Source: Aedes albopictus (taxonomy: Eukaryota; Arthropoda; Insecta; Diptera; Culicidae). Taken from it: 64,000 nucleotides of DNA. The translations under genes and the position numbers were made by a program. Below the pieces are notes generated by a model that worked only from the letters and a program-made list of their open reading frames with translations, was not told the origin of the DNA and did not search any database. Positions 56,086 through 64,000 of the stretch are shown one piece after another. Numbering within the stretch: position 1 is the stretch's first letter; each line of letters begins with the position of its first letter. The DNA is taken from positions 12,527,329-12,591,328 of the forward strand of contig NC_085138.1 of the NCBI RefSeq assembly GCF_035046485.1. Direction: 5' to 3'.

Positions 56086-57514
56086 TTAAGCACTGTTCGC
56101 AGGATCCGATGCAACGGTTCCCGCTGATGCAACAGACTGGTCATCACCGGCTGCTGCTGCTGGTGTCTCCGTTGCGCAGGCCAGTGATGGGAATCGCTGG
56201 TACAGGGCAGCACGATACTTGGGATGGCTGATACCGTAGACTATGGGATTGTACACGGCGTTGGCCTTGGCGAACAGCGACCCCCAGATGGTGGCCAGTG
56301 GGCTAATCGGCGCTGTGTTGAAGATTCCGGCATAGTTGATGACGAGGTAGGGAGTCCAGGCCATGAACCACAGCGAGATGGTAACCAGGGCCACCTTGGC
56401 CAGTTTGATTTCCGCGCTTTGTTTGGCCGCATCCGATGATCGGAGCGATGACACGTTCATCTTTTTGGCTTGTTCGCGCATGTTCTTCTCATGCTCGGAA
56501 ACGGCCTGCAGGAAGATTGAGGTAGGATAGTTTTTAAGACTTTTGCACTATTACCAAAACCAATAATGTGGGGATTTACTGAACAGTGTAAACCGCTGCG
56601 TAAGTCATCATTATCTACGTATTGAAATGTTTCATGAAATTGCGAATGAAATAATCAAACGCATGATAACAAAATTTAGGATGAACAAGAAACAAATCAA
56701 GAAACACATTAAATTTTCACTGCAAAAGATTTGTAAAATAATATACATAAAAAGTAAATCGAAGAAAAAGATTGAAGAAACATCTTACCTTCAAAATGAA
56801 TGTGTAGGAGTAGATGATCATTAGCAACGGAAACCAGTAGACAAAGAACGAGTACACCATAATGTAGGACCGGCTGACAATATCTTGGCTAAGATAGTCC
56901 GTACCGCAGGCAGTCATATTCCCTTCTGGTACGTATCGGTTCCATCCGAACATCGGAGCCAAAGTCCAGAACAGCGAATTGATCCAAACGAACAAAATCT
57001 TCAGCAACGATCCATTAAAGGTCATCGGTTTAGCCGAAAGGCCCTTCACTATCACATTGTATCGGTCGAAGGCGATCATTGTCATACTCCAGATCGAGAC
57101 GCAACCGGACAATGAGCCCAGCATTCCGTACACTTCACATGCGAATGGCCCGAAGACCCAGGTTTCGTTGTAGCAGTTGATTATCATTGGTGGGCCCATA
57201 GTGAACATCATGAGGAAATCGGAAAAGGCCAAGTTGATGATCATCATGTTGGATGGAGTGCGAAGCGGCTTGGTTGTTGTGAAAATGTACATGACCATTC
57301 CGTTTCCACAGACTGAAACACACGCGAGTACGAAGATGGCAAATCCGAGTATTGAGTGCCACAATGGATTGAGTGGCGGAAACTGATACCAGTGCGCATC
57401 CACCATGTACAACATTTCCGGTGGAACCCTATCGACCACTGTCACATTGCTGTTGGATACTGCTGCTGTACTAATCCACGATAACGGCATCGGGGCTAAT
57501 GGTTCTCCCAACAT
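56086..57514 (-). CDS. long-wavelength-sensitive opsin 2 (two exons, complete)
   Basis: Exons 57514-56789 and 56505-56086 (283-bp phase-0 intron, AAG|GTAAGA ... CTGCAG|GCC) encode 381 residues. A frame-extending GTG lies three codons upstream, but the ATG at 57512-57514 is the natural start. Visible: sequon NVT at N23; Cys126-Cys203; DRY at 150-152; retinal-binding Lys322 in [14 protein letters not shown] at 328-332. It shares with opsin 1 the blocks [52 protein letters not shown] and [11 protein letters not shown]; differences gather in the N-terminus, TM1, TM4-TM5 and the C-tail, which is Ala/Ser-rich here. These are rhabdomeral photoreceptors signalling through Gq. Intron position and tandem arrangement show common descent by local duplication. 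Spectral tuning cannot be read from the sequence alone. Confidence 0.95.
56583..56660 (-). repeat. opsin 2 intronic element shared with opsin 1 upstream DNA
   Basis: The inverted counterpart of 49460-49535; 35 bases are identical (56622-56656). It accounts for part of the intron's excess length over the 72-bp intron of opsin 1. Confidence 0.85.
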
Positions 57515-57686
57515 TTTTTTCACGAATGCACTGTCTCAGCAACGGTTTACAATGTTTTAAGAAACACACCAATTAGATCTCTTATCCTTGCGAGCTGAAT
57601 ATCGGGTAATCCTTCGATGGGTTTATTCCGGGCCTTCCTTGACGAATCTTGAGAGCGACTTGAACCCCAACCTTGCCGGTCCTAGA

Positions 57687-57696
57687 CTATTTATAC
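57687..57696 (-). promoter_or_regulatory. TATA box of opsin 2
   Basis: GTATAAATAG on the minus strand, about 173 bases upstream of the start codon. Confidence 0.72.
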
Positions 57697-57730
57697 TGTT
57701 ACTCCTTTCGCACGTTCAACTGCCCTGGGA

Positions 57731-57744
57731 CAAATTAGATTAAC
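57731..57744 (-). promoter_or_regulatory. rhodopsin core sequence (RCSI)-like site of opsin 2
   Basis: GTTAATCTAATTTG on the minus strand, 34 bases upstream of the TATA box. It keeps the TAAT..ATT halves of the rhodopsin core consensus but is less symmetric than the opsin 1 site. Confidence 0.65.
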
Positions 57745-57759
57745 TCGTCTCGGGTAGCG

Positions 57760-58560
57760 TCTTCCGGAGCAGAAGACCACCTTTCACAAGCCGGAAAGAG
57801 TAGAAATTGTTTCTATATCTGGCCTATATGGCCGGTTGACTGTGTATCGTTAAGTTAACTGTTCTACTAGACAGAAAATACTTTATGTTTAGAAAATTTT
57901 GATAAATAGATAACTGATGAAAGTTGCACCACAGTTGTTCATAATTATGTGAAGTAGAGTATTCCAGCAACAGATGGGTAGGAGTAAGAATATATAAACG
58001 TGAACAAGACACACTCATTCAGTATTTTGTCATTGAAGGATGAGTATAGATGAGGATGACATAAAGGCAAAACAAGATAAGAAGTTTAGAACAATCATTT
58101 AGAACAAATTCATCTTAATAATCATCTACAATGCAGACCCGTATACTTCATCGACGTTTTGTCAAGTCCTCATTATTACACTTGTTCTCCCATTTTACTT
58201 CTTCTAAGCTCATTACGCTAAATTCGCTGTGCACACCGCCACGGGGTGAACTAATTACCAATGTACGACGATGAATGGATGATTGGGTGCCAAGCAGGCT
58301 GAGCTACCGAGATATGATGCACTGTACCGTCTTGAGCTGTGGAGGGCTATGGATTATAATGGCGTAATAATATATATACAGTCGGGTTTTCTAGAAGACG
58401 ATGCAGCCAACTTTACAACTAACTCGATTTCGTAGCTGTCTTGTCATCGATTCAGTTAATTTCTGGTATGTCACAAGGCCTTTATCGCATATAAAAAATC
58501 AGCTTCATTGGAGTAAAGACAGCCGATAAATCTCAGTGGGCGTAAAAAGTGAGTGACAAC
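57760..58560. other. opsin 2 upstream DNA, nothing further recognised
   Basis: No paired repeats or reading frames of interest. Confidence 0.35.
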
Positions 58561-58565
58561 GTCTT

Positions 58566-58800
58566 ATCCCAAGTAACATTTCGAAAACCAATTAGTCTTG
58601 TAGAGGATTTGACAACCATCATAAAACTTAATACTTTTTATTTTTTTTTATTTTATCAATTTTTGTTTTATTTTTCATCGTCTTCGAATTACGTACGTAA
58701 ATCATAGTTCTTTAATTCTGCTTTAGTTCATTTTAGTGTTATGTCTATTCCAAGAACGTCATCTAGTCTACTTGACGAAAAAAAATGTTACTTGAGATAG
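58566..58800. mobile_element. probable MITE with 'tatcccaagtaacattt' ends
   Basis: 'tatcccaagtaacattt' at the left and the reverse complement of 'tatctcaagtaacattt' at the right, about 235 bases apart. The interior is AT-rich. No target duplication was fixed. Confidence 0.5.
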
Positions 58801-59602
58801 GAGACCTGACTGTATGTACAATTAGCCGATTCACTGTAGCACAGTGAGTCACGAAGCCGTGCATCGAATTTATTTATATCATCAAGAATGATTCGAAGAT
58901 CCTATATCATATTGTTGGGAGATTTTCAAGGTGGTTTAATTTTGTCTGCGGTACAATTACATAAACCTGATTTTTTTTTGGCAATATCAGTAGCGTTTGC
59001 TGCCCCTGTTGAAATTGCTCCTGAATGATTATTCGCATTTGGCATTGGCAAAACGAGAATTGCATATAAGAACTAAGGACTGCTTTATAATTCTCGCTAC
59101 ATCTACATATACCACTCCATACTATTTTCTTAGCAACAAAAGAAAAGGGATCAACAGGATTATGCAAGAAAGGGGTTTAGAGTTGTGGCTAAGAAACAAA
59201 ACAGCTGTTGTGGATTAAGGTTCTTGTTGTTGGATTATGGCTAACAACATCTTGCTGTGTAAATGTGTTGTAATAGTTCCTTGAGATTATTCCCCTTTGA
59301 CGTCATAAAACCGGTAAACGCTGGAATTGTGCGAGAGTTGTTCAGCCAATTAGCAGTGTTTTGGGGATTTTGTCTTGTTTTTTTTTTGTCGAACGGCCAA
59401 CACTGAGTCATGATCAATGTGTTTTGGTTTTTTGTTTAGCAGGTGAATAATGGTGAACAGCTTTTCTTTCAACAATTTGCATCTTATTCAAGTATTACAC
59501 TACTTGAAAGATATTCGGTGTATAAGCGGATCTGGCGATGCCAACAGTCTATGGAAGTTTAAACAGTGGCAACGATAGCACAAGCGACAGCAGCGTTATG
59601 GT
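58801..59602. other. intergenic, nothing recognised
   Basis: AT-rich; short frames only. Confidence 0.35.
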
Positions 59603-59755
59603 TGGTTCAACGAGGAGTGCCTACGAGTTTTGAACGAAAAGAATTCCGCCAAAAGTCGAATGCTAATGGCCGGTATCTGGTTCAAAAAATATGGGATGAT
59701 GAAGAATTGCCCATCAGCCAATTGGTTGGACTCATATGCCCAATCTACAAGTAGA
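59603..59755 (+). pseudogene. dead LINE reverse-transcriptase fragment
   Basis: WFNEECLRVLNEKNSAKSRML (59603 onward) corresponds to the start of the LINE frame at 35700, and after a frame change KIWDDEELP...GLICPIYK (to 59751) corresponds to KIWEEEVLP...GIVCPIYK there. The roughly 150 codons that separate these blocks in the 35680-37644 copy are missing, so this is an internally deleted, frameshifted relic. Confidence 0.7.
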
Positions 59756-59914
59756 GGCTTAGGGATAATCCTTTTGAATTCGACGTACAGTGGGTAAACA
59801 TTCATGGACCACTTAGTGATATTTTTAACCTACAATTTTCAATAAAAATAAAAGAAAATAAAAACCACAACTTTGTAATCATCGTAGGCTATGTTTTGAT
59901 TCGAACTTTTGATT

Positions 59915-59963
59915 GATTTGTCTTTATTTAAGAGACTTTCAGCCCTTGGCTGGTTCGTCTCTA
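59915..59963 (-). mobile_element. 49-bp retrotransposon tail, copy 2, with 16-bp target duplication
   Basis: Same hairpin and tail as 50771-50828, flanked by the exact 16-base repeat attcgaacttttgatt (59899-59914 and 59964-59979). Confidence 0.85.
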
Positions 59964-60038
59964 ATTCGAACTTTTGATTACTAAACCATTTGAAGTATGA
60001 TGACAAGTCATTTTCGCTGAAAATAAGGAAAATTTTAC

Positions 60039-60293
60039 CACAGACAAACAGACGTCTCACTCTACTCACTTCCCATCGTTTCCCTTTTTAACGGATTATT
60101 CAAATATCCCGTAGTTCGCAAATCGCTCGCTCATGGCGCTCGCATCGCTTTTGCTCCTGCTTGACGTTTGCTCACTACGACCATCTACTCAATGGGTTTG
60201 CGTACCACAGCATAATTAGCATTGGGCGATTATGTTTGCGTGACGATGATTTTTATCACATTTTGTTCCAAATGATACGTCTGTTTGTCTGTG
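60039..60293. mobile_element. MITE with CACAGACAAACAGACG ends, copy 2
   Basis: Perfect inverted ends 'cacagacaaacagacgt' and 'acgtctgtttgtctgtg'; exact 7-base duplication attttac (60032-60038 and 60294-60300). 255 bp. Confidence 0.9.
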
Positions 60294-60300
60294 ATTTTAC

Positions 60301-60965
60301 TGTTTACCGAATGCCCTATTATGGATCATCTCCACAGAGTCGCACACATTGCCATATTATGGATCAGTGCGTCATTGCTCAAAATACCAACTCTAATCAC
60401 AGAGAACAGATGAACATGCTCGAACAAAATTGCTTGATAATCTTGTGTAAAGAAAAAAACAAGCTCAGTAGTGGCATCGACGGTGACTTTCCCACCTAAA
60501 AACTCGTTTCGACATCATGATGGCGCTTACTAAAGAAATATTTCACTAGCGCACCTTTAAATTTTCCTACTCAGAGACTGTGCTGTATTTGGTCAAATGA
60601 CAAGATGTTTATGATTGTTTCACATTCACTAATTCAACAACAAAATTTGGGCAACCCATTGATAATTTGTTTCATCGCTTTCAATTAGAAGTGAGTATAA
60701 CAACAATACAATTATTGTTTACCAAGTAAATCCAACACAACCTCTCGGTGGAACTATTTTGGGGTGCACACTAAGCAACACTAGCGCCAAAAGGTAAAAC
60801 AACGGCAAATTTGTATCTCTTTTCGAAATGTGACAGCGCCGCGTAATGGCCACATTCCCAGTTATTTCAAAACAACCGTTGCAATGCTTTACACAACCGC
60901 ACTGCATGAGCTTGGACGTCTGTTCTCTGTGCTCTAATATTAGTTTTGCGTTGGTAAGGTTAAAC
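60301..60965. other. intergenic, nothing recognised
   Basis: A 112-codon frame crossing 60161-60499 overlaps the MITE and has no domain. Confidence 0.35.
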
Positions 60966-61280
60966 TACGCATCAATAACACTAGTTTACAGCATTTTTGA
61001 ACTCGGTAAGCTGATGATCATTTTTGGTGTAGAATCATGCCCTGAGTTCGAAAACGCGAAGGAAAAAAATTACAGTAGAGCGGAAAATTTTTCGACTTTC
61101 CATACAAGGTTGATGATTTGAAATCGATTTTTGTTCTATTTTCAAGCAACGTCGCTCACTTCACACACCTCATTCTCCGTAATCAATGCTCCGATTGAGC
61201 TGAATTTTTTACTGTAACTCGCCTACATATGATATGTCAAATAAACGTCGAGAAAGAATTTTTAAGTTGGTTTTTTCTTA
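60966..61280 (+). repeat. dispersed repeat, inverted partner of 35070-35335
   Basis: 'aacactagtttacagcattt', 'gtgtagaatcatgccctga' and 'ttacagtagagcgg' are reverse complements of blocks at 35230-35335. Confidence 0.6.
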
Positions 61281-62459
61281 TTGAAAAAAATACATTTCTT
61301 CAAAAAAATTAGGGAATTTTGCTAAAATTTTAGAAGATCGTCCCTAAAACTCGCCAATATCATGAATTTCATCAATCTGACGCAAAACCTGTATTCAGAT
61401 GACCGAATGGTATTGTATTCAGCTTTTAATTTATGGAAAAAGATTTAAAATTGGTTGAACAAAACGCAATATATTTGAACTTTAGTAAATTACATATTTT
61501 GAAAAGTTGCAAAACTCGATATTGAGCTAAATCTCAAAAACTGTTCTACTTTAAATTTTTTGAAAGTCGGTTTCGAAATCAGCACTAAATTGTGCTTCAA
61601 AAATTTTGGTCGTTGACAGAAGTTCACGACTTTCGTTTTATTTTGTAAACTTGTGTTATTTTATTGGTGGAGTACCCGATATTACAACAGAAATAAAGAG
61701 AAAAATAAAAAAGTCCCGAATCCATGTACTTCGCAAGAGGTACACCAATAGAGTTCAGTGAGTTTCTACAATTTAAGTATTATTATTACCATTCTTCGTT
61801 TCAAGACACCTGATTCTCATGGTTTTATGTTTTTAAATGATGCGTTTGATTCTTTATGCTAAAAATATTGTATCAAGAGCGTTGAGCGGAGTAAAAATCT
61901 ATATTTGTTTGAAGTGATCCATAAGATCAGTTTCTCGATTACCTTATGGATCACTGTTGAAAGTCACATTAATTTAGTATTTGAACCCCAGAGTCAAGCG
62001 AAACCTCGCTAAATAGATACAGTAGACGTTCGCTCGGTGCAAACGCTTTAACTGCAATGCTTTTTAACTGCAAGTCCGCTAAGTGCAACAATTTTTCAGT
62101 TATCGCACCGCTATCCGTCAAAATGAAATGTCAACAGCGAAGCGATGTTTTTCGCATGCACTTTCAATGCAGTGCGATGTTTTTCGAATGCACTTTCGCT
62201 GCATTCTGCAGTAACTGACAGCTCTTTGACGTCTGTCAGTTGTTGCAGTTATCGAATTTCATTCGGTAAGTGAAACGTAAACATGTTGCAGTTATCGAAC
62301 GTCTACTGTACACACATGTCTTATCCAAGGTGCACGGGCGATTTTTATATCAAACTCGGTGGATTTTGACACTTTTAGAGCTTATCACTGCAAGAGTAGC
62401 TTCTTATGGAATTCAGTTATTTTCTGGCACTTGTGAGAAGACAACTCTATCATTGCATT
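61281..62459. other. AT-rich intergenic, nothing recognised
   Basis: Contains 'cagtagacgttcgctcggtg' near 62020 and 'agttatcgaacgtctactg' near 62290, an inverted pair about 270 bases apart that may mark a further MITE (about 62018-62308). Confidence 0.4.
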
Positions 62460-62466
62460 ATAATAC

Positions 62467-62720
62467 CACAGACAAACAGACGTCTCACTCTACTCACTTC
62501 TCATCGTTACCCTTTTTAACGGCTAGTTCGAATATTCTGTAGTTCACAAATCGCTCGGTCACGGCGCCCGCATTGTTTTTGCTCCTGTTTGACGTTTGCT
62601 CACTACTGCCACCTACTGAGTGGTTTGCGTAACACAGTCTGGTTAGCATTGAGCGATTATGCATTCGTGACGATGATTTTTATTGCAATTTGTTCCAAGT
62701 GATACGTCTGTTTGTCTGTG
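62467..62720. mobile_element. MITE with CACAGACAAACAGACG ends, copy 3
   Basis: Same ends as 60039-60293, exact 7-base duplication ataatac (62460-62466 and 62721-62727). 254 bp. Interior 'tctcactctactcacttctc' and 'gcgattatgc' match copy 2 closely. Confidence 0.92.
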
Positions 62721-62940
62721 ATAATACATTTGATTTTCATATTAAGCTCTTTTAAATCACTTTTTATCTCAGAAAACAAGTAGGAGCATGCTATTAAAAC
62801 GAATTTCGTACCAATTTTTTTTTATAATTAAAATTAAATTACAATTTAAAATATTAACATTAAAGTGATCCGTAACTGTGTGTGATCCATAACTGTGTAG
62901 GAACGGTACAACTGGGCGAGGGACGACGAAACTAAGGCGT

Positions 62941-63055
62941 GTGTTGTTCAACAGTCTGAGACCTCTTGAGAAGTCTTTTGTCGGTGAATACCAGGATGGT
63001 TTTCGTGGAGGGCCGATCAAAGACGGATCAAATGTTTTTAGATTCACACTTTTAC
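62941..63055 (+). pseudogene. LINE reverse-transcriptase fragment
   Basis: LRPLEKSFVGEYQDGFRGG matches the region SPIAREFVGQYQAGFMGE of the 35680-37644 LINE, including the F-V-G-x-Y-Q-x-G-F core. Similarity ends after about 35 codons. A short decayed copy. Confidence 0.6.
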
Positions 63056-63109
63056 CCATCTGTAAGTCAATTGTGTGCCAGGGCGCCAATAATCATATTC
63101 ACCCTCATT

Positions 63110-63330
63110 CTTGTTTTCGATCGAATCCACTTTCGAACGTAAATCGTTCGCATTTCCGTTTACGCCAGTAAAATCAAAAGGCCTACTGATTCGATCGAAC
63201 CAAAAACGATCGAAAGTGGATACCAGAGCTGCCACATTTACTGTATTCCGTACACGAGAAAAGTTGGCACCCTCTAGTTTATTTTACTATCTCAAAGTAT
63301 TTCACTAGGGCTGTAAGCTTATAAAATAGT
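63110..63330. other. short imperfect hairpin region
   Basis: 'cgatcgaatccactttcga' near 63118 and 'cgatcgaaagtggat' near 63207 form an imperfect inverted pair. Confidence 0.4.
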
Positions 63331-63349
63331 TTCAAAAATATACTATTTT

Positions 63350-64000
63350 TACCCTTCTTACACCCATAAGAAGGGTATAAATACCGCTCGAAAATCCGAC
63401 TTTCGATCAGAGGCCCGCAGGGCCGAGTCTCATATACCAACCAACTCAGCTCGACGAACTGAGCAAATGTCTGTGTGTGTATGTATGTGTGTATTAGACC
63501 GGCCCACATTTGTATGAAGCGAAAAAAAAGTTTTCAAAATTCACGGGGCACCCTCTAAAATCGTGCCTTTGGATGAGAAGAACAATCTGTGAAAGATTCA
63601 GCTCAATCGGTTTAAAACTGAGCTGGCGCAAATGAGTTGAAGGTTTGTATGGGATGTTCAGTCCAAATATATGGGAAATTGGATGACCTGCAGTCTATCA
63701 TACAGCACGCCGGTTTGGCTAGTTCGATTTGGCTCAGAATTGAAAGAATAACAGTTAATACCCTAATGAACAACTTTGTAGAAGACTATATCATGATAAA
63801 ACTTAATTTAGTTGCGGTTTTAGCCAACGAAACCAGGATTAGGACATCTTCCCCCGTTTACTCTCGGTTGTTACATGCAGCACGTGTTTGCCGTTCGAAA
63901 CTTGCTGACTACATCATAGGCGGCTATGTTTTCCTTCATTTTCATTGCTCACGCATGTGGGTGAGTATCGAGACAATGTAGAATTACATAGCTGCCTATG
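63350..64000. repeat. dispersed repeat with GT-rich microsatellite
   Basis: 'cagctcgacgaactgagcaa' holds a small hairpin, followed by a GT/GTAT run at 63469-63493 and 'ccggcccacatttgtatgaa'. It has the look of a common mosquito intergenic repeat; no partner exists in this window and the window edge cuts it. Confidence 0.35.

Noticed and set aside
56790..57523. GTG start three codons upstream of opsin 2
   Set aside because: Nuclear genes rarely use GTG, and the ATG at 57512-57514 gives a normal opsin N-terminus.
35070..61280. The inverted repeat pair 35070/60966 as ends of one 26-kb element
   Set aside because: The DNA between contains unrelated genes, and both copies look like independently diverged members of a dispersed family.

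Overview
This is eukaryotic, arthropod nuclear DNA. It most resembles an Aedes-type culicine mosquito: two intron-containing long-wavelength opsins, a multi-exon SLC2 transporter, very low gene density, nested DNA transposons and MITEs, tRNA-derived SINEs with RNA polymerase III boxes, and LINE debris. The species call is an inference from gene content and repeat style; no search was run.

Three host genes are well supported, all on the minus strand. (1) 3295-6672 holds four exons of an SLC2/sugar-transporter-like protein with a duplicated N-terminal motif, a large glycosylatable extracellular loop and a roughly 300-residue cytoplasmic tail; its first exon or exons are missing or upstream. (2) 47193-48389 is a complete two-exon long-wavelength opsin. 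(3) 56086-57514 is a second complete two-exon opsin, about 7.7 kb away in the same orientation, with the intron at the same site, so a tandem duplicate. Each opsin is preceded by a TATA box and a palindromic TAAT..ATTA site like the rhodopsin core sequence (RCSI) that drives photoreceptor expression.

The rest is mostly mobile DNA. 1-2830: degenerate 'ggaattcctggag' repeats, a hairpin and two TA-flanked MITEs. 8-16.3 kb: a nested stack of an old dispersed repeat, an insert edged by 16-bp tandem repeats, a 4-kb DNA transposon with ~480-bp inverted repeats and a broken, unfamiliar transposase, and a Tc1/mariner-type element that itself carries a hAT-type MITE. 18-26 kb: a 152-bp tandem repeat, TTAA- and TA-flanked MITEs, and a 1.3-kb LINE-like insertion with a 68-bp direct repeat. 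26-35 kb: MITEs, a possible Tudor-like pseudogene, a GC-rich island and two SINEs. 35.6-37.6 kb: a 5'-truncated LINE with an intact 635-codon reverse-transcriptase reading frame. 38-47 kb: a long degenerate repeat tract, hairpins, LINE tails and a 935-bp foldback. 48-64 kb: the opsins with foldbacks and MITEs between and after them.

Four GC-richer, non-repetitive islands (about 16.7-17.3, 21.5-22.2, 32.7-33.4 and 42.5-43.4 kb) have no convincing reading frame; they may be regulatory DNA or introns and untranslated exons of a flanking gene such as the transporter.
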